DNA from: Microbacterium capsulatum
Lineage (GTDB): Bacteria > Actinomycetota > Actinomycetes > Actinomycetales > Microbacteriaceae
DNA length: 64,000 nt
Reading direction: 5' to 3'
NCBI RefSeq assembly: GCF_030865425.1
Contig: NZ_JAVFCB010000001.1
Location: forward strand, 109,472 to 173,471
Below are positions 8,506 through 17,005 of the stretch, in pieces (positions within the stretch are counted from its first letter, which is position 1; the number at the start of each line of letters is the position of its first letter). The position numbers and the translations under genes are program-made. Under the pieces are notes generated by a model. It was not told the origin of the DNA, ran no database searches, and worked only from the letters and a program-made list of their open reading frames with translations.

Positions 8506-9393
8506 TCAGGCGGCGGCGCCGAGCCGGGATCCGACCGCGCGCAGCGCGACGGTCGCCCAGGTGCGGAACGGCCGCCACGCCTCGGCGATCCGCTCCAGTT
8601 CCGCGTCGCCGGGGGAGTGGTCGAGGCCGTAGAGCTCCTGCACCGCCGCGCGGGTGTGATCCTCCTGCGTCGACAGCACGTCGGTGAAGCCGCACGCGCG
8701 GATCACGATCAGTGCGCTGTAGAACGGGCCGATCCCGGGAAGGCGCTGCGCGTCGAGCAGGGCCTCCTCGGGCGTCATCGCGGCGAGGCGGGAGACGTCG
8801 AGCTGCCCGTCGAGGGCGGCGCGGGCGATCGCGTGCAGGCGGGGGATCCGGTCGGCGGGCAGTCCCGGGAAGGCGTCGATGCGCAGCAGCTGCTCGGGCA
8901 GCGGCAGGGCGGCCTCGGTGCGTCCGGCGACGTCGAAGACCCTGCCGTGCTCCTGGGAGAGGCGCTGCCGCAGGGCGATGCCCTGGTGCCGCGCCCTGCG
9001 TGCGGAGAGCGTCGCCCACACGGCCGCCTCGTACGGACTGTAGAAGTTCGACGGCCGGAAGCCGGGGGCGGCGGCGTGCACCCGTGCGAGCACCGGATCC
9101 GCAGCGCACACGGCCGCCCATGCATCGCCGTCGTGATCCGCCGAGACGACCCGGGCGACCTGCGCCGCGATCGCGTCGAGATCCCCCGCGCCCTGAACGG
9201 TCAGCGCGAGGGCGTCCCCCTGCTGGCGCACCTCGACGCCGACCTGCTCATCCAGCGCGTCGGTGCAGAACGCCAGCCTCATGACGCCGTCGAAGGAGGA
9301 CTCGTCGCGGTGGCCGAACCCCATGAGTGCGACCTCGCGGAGGTCGTACGGCCCGATGAGGGGCAGCGTGGTCGTGCGGGCGGTGGTGCTCAT
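8506..9393 (-). CDS. HhH-GPD DNA-3-methyladenine glycosylase-like protein
   Basis: A 295-residue AlkA-like protein. The helix-hairpin-helix reads LPGIGPFYSALIVIRACG, followed by STQEDHTR, where the acidic residues fall at the expected place of the catalytic aspartate. An upstream segment, SPYEAAVWATLSARRA, corresponds to the start of the GPD domain. Such enzymes remove alkylated bases from DNA in base-excision repair. The N-terminal third is divergent and may be the AlkA N-domain. The ATG at 9393 was chosen because residues coded upstream in the same frame are low-complexity Arg-rich sequence over an inverted repeat. Substrate range is not determinable. Confidence 0.8.
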   Translation of the reverse strand: MSTTARTTTLPLIGPYDLREVALMGFGHRDESSFDGVMRLAFCTDALDEQVGVEVRQQGDALALTVQGAGDLDAIAAQVARVVSADHDGDAWAAVCAADPVLARVHAAAPGFRPSNFYSPYEAAVWATLSARRARHQGIALRQRLSQEHGRVFDVAGRTEAALPLPEQLLRIDAFPGLPADRIPRLHAIARAALDGQLDVSRLAAMTPEEALLDAQRLPGIGPFYSALIVIRACGFTDVLSTQEDHTRAAVQELYGLDHSPGDAELERIAEAWRPFRTWATVALRAVGSRLGAAA

Positions 9394-9446
9394 GCGCTCA
9401 CTCTGCCCCGGGCCACCGACATCGCATCGGCGGAAGCTGTTCCGTC

Positions 9447-9534
9447 GTCGGAAAACGGAGAGCGAGTCGGCGTGTCGGGCGCTCCGCGCCCGGCGACGCG
9501 CCGAGGCGGGTCCGTCGGCTCTCCGTTTTCCGAC
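9447..9534. repeat. Long inverted repeat with perfect 17-bp arms
   Basis: GTCGGAAAACGGAGAGC (9447-9463) is exactly complementary to 9518-9534. The 54-base loop itself contains a GGGCGC/GCGCCC hairpin. It lies downstream of the MFS gene and upstream of the glycosylase gene, both on the minus strand. It may be a terminator for the MFS gene or a repeat element. Confidence 0.75.
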
Positions 9535-9550
9535 CGGGCGGCGACGAGCG

Positions 9551-9584
9551 ACGGCGCGCTGCAACGGCGCGCTGCGACGGCGCG
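9551..9584. repeat. Short tandem repeat, 13-bp unit
   Basis: ACGGCGCGCTGC plus one spacer base occurs twice in direct succession (9551 and 9564), followed by a partial third copy from 9577. Confidence 0.6.
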
Positions 9585-9615
9585 GGGCCGAGCGACAGTG
9601 CGTGGCGAGCCGCGC

Positions 9616-10896
9616 TCAGGGCTCGGGATGATCGGCGTCGTACGTGCGGAAGCGCGGGCTCATCCGCACGAACAGCGCCACCAGGGCGATCACCAGCAGT
9701 CCGCCGAGCAGTGGCGGGAACCAGAGCGCGGTGAACGACGCCAGCGCGCCCGCGTACAGCGCGCCCAGCCGCGGCCCGCCGGCCACGACGATGATGAAGA
9801 CGCCCTGCAGGCGGCCGCGCATGGCGTCCGGCACCGCGGCCTGCATCATCGTGTTGCGGTAGATCGAGCTGACGTTGTCGGCCGCGCCGGACAGCGCGAG
9901 CGCGACGCAGGCGAGGGCGATCAGCAGCACGTCCGGGGAGGATGCCGTCGCCGAGCTCGACCCGACGCCGGTGAGCAGCACCGCACCGAACAGGACGATC
10001 ACGCCGCCGTACGCCTGCACGGCCCAGGCGATGCCGCGTCCGTGCCAGCGGTAGTGCACGATCCGCCCGGAGAACAGACTGGACAGGAACGTCCCCGCCG
10101 CGACGGCGGCGGTGAGCAGGCCGGTCGTCACCGCCCCGCCGCCCAGGATCACCGTGCCGAGCGCCGGGAACAGCACGAGCGGCTGGCCGAACGTCATGGC
10201 GCAGATGTCCAGGACGTACTGCATCCGGATGTTGCCCGCCCGGCGCAGGAACCGCGCCCCGTCGACGAGCGAGGCGAGCCCGGGCCGCACGATCTCGCCC
10301 TCCGGCCGCAGTGCCGGCAGCGTCCACAGTCCGAGGAACATCGACAGCATCAGGACGACGTCGATCGTGTAGGTCCAGCCGTAGCCGGTGAGGGCGACGA
10401 GCAGGCCCGCCAGCGCGGGGCCGACCATCACGGTCATGCCGAAGGCGACGCCGTTCAGGGCGGACGCGGGGGCGAGCATCTCCCGGGGGAGCAGTCGCGG
10501 CACGATCGCGGTCCGGGTGGCCATGCCGACCGAGTTCGCCGCCGCGACGATCATGCTGAGCGCGTACAGCCACCAGATCGTCACGGTGTGCGTCCACGTG
10601 AGTGCGACCAGCGACCCGGTCGCGACGAACGCCACGACGGCGGCGATGAGCGCGACGCGACGGCGGTCGAAGGCGTCCGCGAGCATGCCGCCGTAGAGGC
10701 CGGCGAGGATCATCGGAACCAGCCCTGCCACGGCGATCATGGACACCGCGAACGTGCTCCCGGTCAGGAAGAAGACGTGGAGCATGACGGTGACCACCGT
10801 GAGCTGCCCGCCGATGCCGCTGAGGGTGGATCCGATCCACATCCGGGCGAACGCGGGACTCTGCCGCAACGGTCTCAGGTCGATCAGGTGGCCCAC
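9616..10896 (-). CDS. MFS transporter, EntS/MFS_3-like efflux type
   Basis: A 426-residue membrane protein with about 12 hydrophobic helices. The N-terminus [20 protein letters not shown] and the loop [15 protein letters not shown] (MFS motif A between helices 2 and 3) fit the enterobactin-exporter/macrolide-efflux branch of MFS drug/proton antiporters. A GTG at 10896 is taken as the start because it immediately precedes the conserved region; the frame extends 53 codons further but with sequence that does not resemble a protein terminus. It is divergent from rpsO. The exported substrate is unknown; no siderophore biosynthesis gene is nearby. Confidence 0.82.
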   Translation of the reverse strand: MGHLIDLRPLRQSPAFARMWIGSTLSGIGGQLTVVTVMLHVFFLTGSTFAVSMIAVAGLVPMILAGLYGGMLADAFDRRRVALIAAVVAFVATGSLVALTWTHTVTIWWLYALSMIVAAANSVGMATRTAIVPRLLPREMLAPASALNGVAFGMTVMVGPALAGLLVALTGYGWTYTIDVVLMLSMFLGLWTLPALRPEGEIVRPGLASLVDGARFLRRAGNIRMQYVLDICAMTFGQPLVLFPALGTVILGGGAVTTGLLTAAVAAGTFLSSLFSGRIVHYRWHGRGIAWAVQAYGGVIVLFGAVLLTGVGSSSATASSPDVLLIALACVALALSGAADNVSSIYRNTMMQAAVPDAMRGRLQGVFIIVVAGGPRLGALYAGALASFTALWFPPLLGGLLVIALVALFVRMSPRFRTYDADHPEP

Positions 10897-11057
10897 CCGT
10901 CGAGCGTATCGGTGCGGAAACGGGCGGGATCCCGGGCGGCGCGGGAACGCTGCAGGGACTGATAGACTTGTGCGGTTGCCGTTCGATCGGCCGCGGAGAA
11001 AGAGAGCCCACGCATCCGGCGTCGGGCACCGCGCAGCAAAGAGGAAGGGGATCACCT

Positions 11058-11327
11058 ATGGCACTGGATGCAGACGTCAAGAAGGCGATCATCGAAGAGT
11101 ACGCGACGCACCCCGGTGACACCGGATCCCCCGAGGTGCAGGTTGCGATGCTGACGCAGCGCATCAAGGACCTCACCGAGCACCTCAAGGAGCACAAGCA
11201 CGACCACCACTCGCGTCGTGGCCTGTTCCTGCTCGTCGGTCAGCGCCGTCGTCTGCTCGGCTACCTCCAGGACATCGACATCGAGCGGTACCGCTCGCTG
11301 ATCGAGCGTCTCGGTCTCCGCCGCTAA
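11058..11327 (+). CDS. rpsO: 30S ribosomal protein S15
   Basis: Encodes 89 residues, the exact usual length of S15, with [20 protein letters not shown] and [18 protein letters not shown] as clear family blocks. S15 binds 16S rRNA helices 20-22 early in 30S assembly. A GAGGAAGGGG ribosome binding site lies before the ATG. A TAGACT -10 box at 10963-10968 implies a leader of roughly 85 bases, long enough for an autoregulatory S15-binding structure, although none was folded here. In most actinobacteria pnp follows directly; here it is about 21.5 kb downstream. Confidence 0.97.
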   Translation: MALDADVKKAIIEEYATHPGDTGSPEVQVAMLTQRIKDLTEHLKEHKHDHHSRRGLFLLVGQRRRLLGYLQDIDIERYRSLIERLGLRR

Positions 11328-11367
11328 GCAGAGCAACCCAGCGTTCAATCGCGCAGAACATTCTTGC

Positions 11368-11397
11368 GAGGGCCGTCCCAGGTGTGGGGCGGCCCTC
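11368..11397 (+). terminator. Terminator after rpsO
   Basis: GAGGGCCGTCCCA pairs with TGGGGCGGCCCTC around a four-base loop, about 40 bases past the stop. Confidence 0.75.
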
Positions 11398-11480
11398 GGT
11401 CGTTCCCCGGACCGTTCCGCTCCTGTCACCGGTGCTCCGCGGGGGAAGCCCAGGGGCGGCGCGTCCGCGCGGACAGCAGC

Positions 11481-11515
11481 GCCCCGGGGCCTCCTGCAGC
11501 AGGACGCCCCGGGGC
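11481..11515 (-). terminator. Terminator of the minus-strand operon
   Basis: Two copies of the self-complementary block GCCCCGGGGC flank a CCTGCAGCAGG hairpin just after the stop of the MFS gene at 11538. Confidence 0.6.
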
Positions 11516-11537
11516 AGCGCGGTGACCGCGCGCGACC

Positions 11538-12719
11538 TCAGCGCGCGACGAGCGACACCGGGCGGCGCCGGATCACCAGCGCCACGACCGCGCTCAGGGA
11601 GGCGCCGCACAGGGCCATGAGCACGAGCGTCGCCGTCCAGGCCCCGGTGGCGTCGTGCACGACGCCGAAGAGCAGGCTGCCGCCGCCCGCGACGATGTAG
11701 CCGACGCCCTGCGCGATCGCGCTGAGCAGGCCGGCCGACGGCGCGTCGGCGGCGAGGCTGACGAGCAGGCCCATCGCGAGGCCGAAGCCCGCGTTCTGGG
11801 CGATCCCGAGGATCGTGACGATCGCCACGTCGGATCCGGCGTCGAACGCGAACCACGCGAAGCTCGCGCCCATGACGATCCCGAGTCCCGGACCGAACCA
11901 GGTGAGGATCCGCCGGCGTCGCGCGATCACCGGCGCGACGAGCGTCGGGATCAGGCCGATCAGGCTGAACCAGCCGAGCAGCAGGCCCGCGACGGCGCGG
12001 TTCTCTCCGTGCGAGGCCAGCATCAGCGGCAGCCAGGTGGTCACCGCGAAGTACAGCAGCGCCTGCAGCGAGAAGACGGCGGTCATGATGATCATCGTGA
12101 GCCGGTTGCCGCCGTCGATCACGATGCGCGGCGGACGCTGGCCGGGGGAGCGGTCGCCGCGTCCGATCGGGATCATCGCCAGGGCGGCGAGCACGGCCAG
12201 CAGGGCCCAGGCCGCGAGGGCGGGGGCCACGCCGCCGAGCATGCTGTCGAGGGGGACGGCGAACCCGGCGCCGAGCGCGGCGCCGACGCCGAACGACATG
12301 CTGCTCAGGCCCACCCACAGACCGCTCGCGTCGAGCGACTTCAGGTACGGCGGGAGCAGGGTCGCGGCCACCATGATCGCGGCGCCGGCGAGGAAGGTCC
12401 CCGGCAGCAGCATCCAGCCGGCGAGCACGCGCGTCACCAGGGCCACGGCGAGCACGGCCATCGCGACGAGGAGGCTCCGGGAGGTGCCGATCCGGCGTGA
12501 GAGCATGGGCCCGAGGGGAGCGGTGAGCCCGAAGGCGATCACCGGCAGGGTGGCGAGCAGGCTCCGCTCCACGCCGGTCAGCGCGAAGGCACGCGTGGCC
12601 TGGTCGAGCAGGGTGGAGACGGAGGTGATCGCGGGACGCAGGTTGATGCCGACAAGAAGCGCCGCGCCGAGCGCGAAGGCTCGGGCGGCGCTTCCGGTCC
12701 GATCAGACTGCGAGGACAC
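11538..12719 (-). CDS. CynX/NimT-family MFS transporter
   Basis: A 393-residue, 12-helix MFS protein. The N-terminal GINLRPAITSVSTLLDQ is characteristic of the CynX/NimT branch (named for cyanate and 2-nitroimidazole transport proteins), and SRRIGTSRSLL is the helix 2-3 loop. It is the last gene of the minus-strand operon and its GTG start lies inside the 3' end of the deaminase-like gene (17-base overlap), so it is translationally coupled to it. The context suggests it moves a substrate, intermediate or product (for example a small nitrogenous compound) of the catabolic enzymes; this is inference. Confidence 0.85.
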   Translation of the reverse strand: MSSQSDRTGSAARAFALGAALLVGINLRPAITSVSTLLDQATRAFALTGVERSLLATLPVIAFGLTAPLGPMLSRRIGTSRSLLVAMAVLAVALVTRVLAGWMLLPGTFLAGAAIMVAATLLPPYLKSLDASGLWVGLSSMSFGVGAALGAGFAVPLDSMLGGVAPALAAWALLAVLAALAMIPIGRGDRSPGQRPPRIVIDGGNRLTMIIMTAVFSLQALLYFAVTTWLPLMLASHGENRAVAGLLLGWFSLIGLIPTLVAPVIARRRRILTWFGPGLGIVMGASFAWFAFDAGSDVAIVTILGIAQNAGFGLAMGLLVSLAADAPSAGLLSAIAQGVGYIVAGGGSLLFGVVHDATGAWTATLVLMALCGASLSAVVALVIRRRPVSLVAR

Positions 12720-13914
12720 GAAGTCCGTCGGCGACGACCCGTCCGTCGTGGATGACCGTGCGGTCGGTGCCGCGGTCCATGACGGCGCTGGTCGGGGTCT
12801 GGCCGTCGACGAGCACGAGGTCGGCGCGGTCGCCCACGGCGGTGCCGGGACGGTCGTTCACGCCGGCGAGACGCGGCACGTCGTGCGACATGATGCTGGC
12901 GCCGCCCATGGTCGCGATCGCGAGGCACATCTGGATGTGGTCGTCACGACGGAAGTTGTTCGTGAACGCCAGCTGCCAGGTCCGGTCGAGCAGGTCGCAG
13001 TTGCCGTAGGGGCTCCAGTAGTCACGCTGACCGTCCTCGCCGAGGCCGAAGCGGACGCCCGCCTCGACGAGCTCGACCAGGGACAGCTGGTTGCGCGCGG
13101 CCGGGGCGACGCTCGCCATGGCGATGTCCAGCTCGGCGAACTGCTCGATGAGGCGACGGCTGGTCGCCTCGTTCACGCCGCCCAGCTCGTAGGCGTGCGA
13201 CATCGTGACCTTGCCCTGCATGCCGAGAGCGCGCACGCGCTCGAGCACGAGCTCGGTGCTGAACACGCCCAGGTGGCCCGGCTCGTGCAGGTGGATGTCG
13301 ATCTCGACCTGGTACTTCTCGGCGAGGCCGAATACGACGTCGAGGTGCTTGACCGGGTCGCGGTCGAGCTGCGACGGGTCGATGCCGCCCATGACGTCCG
13401 CGCCCTGCTTGAGGGACTCCTCGAGGTACTCGACGGTGCCCTCCTCGAGGAGGATGCCGGCCTGCGGGAAGGTCATGACCTGCACCTCGGCCTGGTTCTG
13501 GAACTTCTCCTTCGCGGCCATGACCGAGTCGAACTTCTCCAGCTTGCAGTCCACGTCGACCTGGGCGTAGGTGCGCACGCGGGTGGTGCCGCGGGCGATC
13601 ATCCGCTCGAGCGTGCCGGCGACGATGTCGGCGTGCGGCACGTCGGTGTTGCGCCAGTTGAGGCGGTCGTTCATCATCATCGCCCAGACGCCCGGAGCGC
13701 CGGTGTGCTCGCGGAACGGCAGGCCGATGCGGCTGGAGTCCAGGTGCACGTGCACGTCGCTGAACGAGGGCAGCAGCAGACGGCCGCGGCCGTCCACGTC
13801 GCCTTCCGCGAGAGGAGAGGAGGCGTCGTGCGCGCGGATCGCGGAGATGCGTCCGTCCTCGATCACGACATCGGAGGCGTCTGCGCCCCAGGGGCGGACG
13901 TCACGAATCAGCAT
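12703..13914 (-). CDS. Amidohydrolase related to cytosine deaminase (CodA/AtzC-like)
   Basis: A 403-residue metal-dependent hydrolase. Expected metal ligands are present: SDVHVHLDSS (HxH), DIHLHEPGHLG, MSHAYELGG and the catalytic Asp in GLGEDGQRDYWSPYGNCDLL. The layout (RVRTYAQVDVD, then VMTFPQAGILLEEG, then GADVMGGI) parallels E. coli CodA, but the tryptophan and loop residues that shape the cytosine pocket are not clearly conserved, so another deaminase or ring/amide hydrolase activity is possible. Its start overlaps the upstream ATPase gene by 14 bases and its end overlaps the MFS gene, placing it in the transporter operon. It probably acts on the imported compound in the cytoplasm. Confidence 0.8.
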   Translation of the reverse strand: MLIRDVRPWGADASDVVIEDGRISAIRAHDASSPLAEGDVDGRGRLLLPSFSDVHVHLDSSRIGLPFREHTGAPGVWAMMMNDRLNWRNTDVPHADIVAGTLERMIARGTTRVRTYAQVDVDCKLEKFDSVMAAKEKFQNQAEVQVMTFPQAGILLEEGTVEYLEESLKQGADVMGGIDPSQLDRDPVKHLDVVFGLAEKYQVEIDIHLHEPGHLGVFSTELVLERVRALGMQGKVTMSHAYELGGVNEATSRRLIEQFAELDIAMASVAPAARNQLSLVELVEAGVRFGLGEDGQRDYWSPYGNCDLLDRTWQLAFTNNFRRDDHIQMCLAIATMGGASIMSHDVPRLAGVNDRPGTAVGDRADLVLVDGQTPTSAVMDRGTDRTVIHDGRVVADGLRVLAV

Positions 13915-14926
13915 GGATCTTCCTCTCATCGGGGGTGCTCGCGGCGAATGCCGCGGCCTCGGGCAGGTGGTGGCAGGCGGCGGCACCGGTGGGCACCAGC
14001 TCCACGCACATCTTCCTCTTCTCCTCGGGCAGGAGCGGGACAACGGGGCAGCGAGTGCGGAACACGCACCCGGAGGGCGGGTTCGACGGGTGCGGCAGGT
14101 CGCCGGTGAGGCGGATCCGTCCACTGCGATCGGCGTGCGGATCCGGGGAGGGGACCGACGACAGCAGCGACTGCGTGTACGGGTGCCGCGGCGCGTCGAA
14201 GACCTCGTCGCGGGTGCCGAACTCCATGATCTTGCCGAGGTACATCACGGCCACGTCGTCGGCGAAGTGCTTCACGACGGACAGGTCGTGCGCGATGAAC
14301 ACGTACGAGATCCCCATGTCGGCCTGGATGTCCTGCAGCAGGTTGATCACCTGCGCCTGCACGGACACGTCGAGCGCCGAGACCGGCTCGTCGCAGATCA
14401 CCACGTCCGGGTCCAGGGCGAGGGCGCGTGCGATGCCGACGCGCTGCTTCTGGCCCCCGGAGAACTCGTGCGGGAAGCGGTTGTAGTGCTCCGGCCGCAG
14501 GCCCACCCGGTCCATGAGCGACTGCACGCGGACCTTCATGCCCTCCTTGGGCGTGATCTTCTGCGCCCGCAGCGGCGCGGCGATCGCGGCACCCACGCTC
14601 TGGCGCGGGTTCAGCGAGGAGGCCGGGTTCTGGAAGACCATCTGCACGCGGCGGCGGAAGTCCTGCAGCTGGGAGCCCTTGAGCCCGGCGATCTCCTGGC
14701 CTTCGAGCTTGATGCTGCCGGCGGTCGGGGAGAGCAGGCGCATCAGCAGACGGCCGGTGGTGGACTTGCCGCAGCCGGACTCGCCGACCAGGCCCAGGGT
14801 CTTGCCGCGCTGGAGCGAGAACGAGACGCCGTCGACGGCGCGCACGTTGCTCTTCGGCTGGAAGACGCCCTTGGAGACGGAGAAGTGCTTGGTCAGGCCC
14901 TCGACCTGCAGCAGCGTTTCGCTCAT
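13901..14926 (-). CDS. Oligopeptide-type ABC transporter ATPase, second subunit (OppF/DppF-like)
   Basis: A 341-residue ABC ATPase. Walker A GESGCGKST spans about residues 48-56, the signature FSGGQKQR starts at 155, and Walker B VVICDE is at 175-180. The C-terminal oligopeptide-transporter domain has PSGCVFRTRCP and further cysteines that in family members can hold an Fe-S cluster. It pairs with the neighbouring OppD-like subunit to power import through the two permeases of this operon. The ATG overlaps the stop of the upstream ATPase by four bases. Confidence 0.93.
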   Translation of the reverse strand: MSETLLQVEGLTKHFSVSKGVFQPKSNVRAVDGVSFSLQRGKTLGLVGESGCGKSTTGRLLMRLLSPTAGSIKLEGQEIAGLKGSQLQDFRRRVQMVFQNPASSLNPRQSVGAAIAAPLRAQKITPKEGMKVRVQSLMDRVGLRPEHYNRFPHEFSGGQKQRVGIARALALDPDVVICDEPVSALDVSVQAQVINLLQDIQADMGISYVFIAHDLSVVKHFADDVAVMYLGKIMEFGTRDEVFDAPRHPYTQSLLSSVPSPDPHADRSGRIRLTGDLPHPSNPPSGCVFRTRCPVVPLLPEEKRKMCVELVPTGAAACHHLPEAAAFAASTPDERKIHADS

Positions 14927-15939
14927 CGTGCGGCCTCCATCGTGGCGGCCTCGGACGTGCCGAGGCTCTCGGAAAGGTGGCAGCGGGACCGGTGGTCGCC
15001 GGCACCGTGCAGCGGCGGGCGCTGCGTGAAGCACCGGTCGTCCGGGACGAGGTGCCGCACCGGGCAGCGCTCGGCGAACAGGCAGCCCTGCGGCAGGTTC
15101 AGCAGCGACGGGGGGAAGCCGGGGATCGGGGTGAGCCGGCCGGCCTCGTCCGCCATCGACGGCATCGACGCGAGGAGCCCCTTCGTGTAGGGGTGCGCCG
15201 TGTGGTCGAACGCGTCCACCACATCGGCCTGCTCCACGCACTGGCCGCCGTACATCACGACGACGCGCTTGCACACCTCGGCGACCACGCCGAGGTCGTG
15301 CGTGACGTAGATGACCGCGGATCCGGTCTCCTGCTGCAGCGACGAGATCAGGTCGAGGATCTGCGCCTGCACGGTCACGTCGAGCGCGGTGGTCGGCTCG
15401 TCGGCGATGAGCAGCTCGGGCTCGCAGATCAGCGCCATCGCGATCATCGCGCGCTGACGCATGCCGCCGGAGAACTCGTGCGGGAAGGAGTCGTAGCGCG
15501 ACACCGGGTCGGGGATGCCCACGCGCGCGAGCATGTCGATGGCCTGGGCCTTCGCCGCCTTCGCGCTGACCTTGTTGTGCACCCGGTAGGCCTCGGAGAT
15601 CTGCTTGCCGACCGTGTAGAACGGGTGCATCGCGGAGAGCGGGTCCTGGAAGATCATGCCGATCTTGCGGCCGCGGTAGGGGCGCATCTCGTTCTCGGTG
15701 AGCGGCACCAGGTCGGTGCCCTCGAACAGGATCTGGCCGCTGATCTGCGCGCTCGTGCCCTTGAGCAGGCCCATCAGGGTCTGGCTGGTCACGGTCTTGC
15801 CGGATCCGGACTCGCCGACGATGCCGATGGTCTCGCCGCGGTCCAGGCGCAGGTCCATCCCGTTGACCGCATGCACGATGCCGTCGTCGGTGGGGAAGTC
15901 GACGCGCAGGTCGCGGATGTCGAGGAAGGCGGAGGTCAT
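14923..15939 (-). CDS. Oligopeptide-type ABC transporter ATPase, first subunit (OppD/DppD-like)
   Basis: A 338-residue ABC ATPase with Walker A GESGSGKT (about 42-49), Q-loop [12 protein letters not shown], signature FSGGMRQR (about 156-163) and Walker B LLIADE (about 176-181). The C-terminus has [16 protein letters not shown] of the oligo_HPY domain. It starts at the last base of the permease stop codon (TGATG) and ends in a four-base overlap with the second ATPase, a tightly coupled arrangement typical of opp/dpp operons. Confidence 0.93.
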   Translation of the reverse strand: MTSAFLDIRDLRVDFPTDDGIVHAVNGMDLRLDRGETIGIVGESGSGKTVTSQTLMGLLKGTSAQISGQILFEGTDLVPLTENEMRPYRGRKIGMIFQDPLSAMHPFYTVGKQISEAYRVHNKVSAKAAKAQAIDMLARVGIPDPVSRYDSFPHEFSGGMRQRAMIAMALICEPELLIADEPTTALDVTVQAQILDLISSLQQETGSAVIYVTHDLGVVAEVCKRVVVMYGGQCVEQADVVDAFDHTAHPYTKGLLASMPSMADEAGRLTPIPGFPPSLLNLPQGCLFAERCPVRHLVPDDRCFTQRPPLHGAGDHRSRCHLSESLGTSEAATMEAAR

Positions 15940-16940
15940 CAGTTGATCCTCACTCTCGGGTCGATCGCCGCATAGACGAGGTCGACCACGACGTTGGCGG
16001 TGATGATGAAGAAGGCCGCGAGCATGGTGATCGCCATGGTCACGGGCAGGTCGCCCGCGACAGCGGCGTGCACCGCGGTGAATCCGAGGCCGGGGACCGA
16101 GAAGATCTGCTCGGTGAGCACCGCGCCGCCGAGCAGGCCGCCGATGTCCAGGCCGAGCATGGTCACGATCGGGGTCATGCCCGCGCGCACGCCGTGGCGG
16201 AACACGATCTCGCCGCGATTGAGGCCCTTGGCGCGCGCGGTGCGCATGAAGTCCTCGCCGAACGTCTCGATCATGTTGTTGCGCGTGACGCGGATGTACT
16301 GGGCGCTGAACAGCACGGCGATCGCCACCCAGGGAAGCAGGTAGTTGAGGATCCACGCGCCGGGCCCTGCGGGGCCGAACGGGTTGTTGATCTGGTTGCT
16401 GGTGAACGGCAGCAGGTGCAGCGTGCTCACGAAGACGAGCAGGAGAAGCAGTCCGGTGACCGGGATCGGCAGCGAGACGCCGACCGAGGCGGCGCCGACG
16501 ATGAGCTTGTCGGCGGGCTTGCCCTTGCGCAGGGCCGCCGTCAGGCCGAGGCCCACGCCGACGAGGGTCCACAGGACCACCGCGCCGACGGCGATGGACA
16601 GCGTGTAGGGGAGAGCGCGGGCGATGATGTCCGTGACGTTCTCGTTGGTCTGGAACGACTTGCCCAGGCACGGCCAGGCGCACAGCTGCTCCGCGCCGGG
16701 GGCGCCGATCATGCGCTGCCCGAAGAATCCGGACAGGTACGAGAAGTACTGGAGGAAGAAGGGCTTGTCCATGCCCAGCGCGATGCGCGCCTGCTCGATG
16801 CGCTCGGGCGTGCACTCCTGGCCGCAGGCGGCGGCGGCCGGATCGGCGGGGCCGATCTGGAAGAGCGCGAACGTGGCGAAGCTCACGACGATGAGCAGGA
16901 TGACAAGGGCTGCCACCCGGCGGAGGAGGAATCCGAACAT
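15939..16940 (-). CDS. ABC transporter permease, DppB/OppB type
   Basis: A 333-residue integral membrane protein. FGFLLRRVAALVILLIVVS at the N-terminus is the classic first helix of DppB/OppB permeases, and the EAA-like coupling loop appears as RTARAKGLNRGEIVFRHGVR. A sizeable periplasmic loop after helix 1 carries cysteines (AAACGQECTPERIEQA). It forms the membrane channel with the DppC-like permease encoded at the head of the operon. A strong stem-loop separates it from the upstream binding-protein gene. Confidence 0.92.
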   Translation of the reverse strand: MFGFLLRRVAALVILLIVVSFATFALFQIGPADPAAAACGQECTPERIEQARIALGMDKPFFLQYFSYLSGFFGQRMIGAPGAEQLCAWPCLGKSFQTNENVTDIIARALPYTLSIAVGAVVLWTLVGVGLGLTAALRKGKPADKLIVGAASVGVSLPIPVTGLLLLLVFVSTLHLLPFTSNQINNPFGPAGPGAWILNYLLPWVAIAVLFSAQYIRVTRNNMIETFGEDFMRTARAKGLNRGEIVFRHGVRAGMTPIVTMLGLDIGGLLGGAVLTEQIFSVPGLGFTAVHAAVAGDLPVTMAITMLAAFFIITANVVVDLVYAAIDPRVRIN

Positions 16941-16953
16941 TGCTGTCCCGTGC

Positions 16954-16982
16954 GGGGCCGGCCGGCTCGGCCGGCCGGCCCC
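16954..16982 (-). other. Stem-loop between binding-protein and permease genes
   Basis: GGGGCCGGCCGG pairs perfectly with CCGGCCGGCCCC around a five-base loop. It lies directly after the binding-protein stop codon and before the permease ATG. In many importer operons such a hairpin stabilises or partially terminates the transcript so the binding protein is made in excess. Confidence 0.7.
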
Positions 16983-17005
16983 GTCCTTTCAGAGGTGCGG
17001 AGGCG

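Noticed and set aside
16954..16982. GGCCGGCC-rich palindrome as a possible mobile or attachment site
   Set aside because: Its position right after the binding-protein stop codon and its simple stem fit an mRNA-stabilising hairpin.
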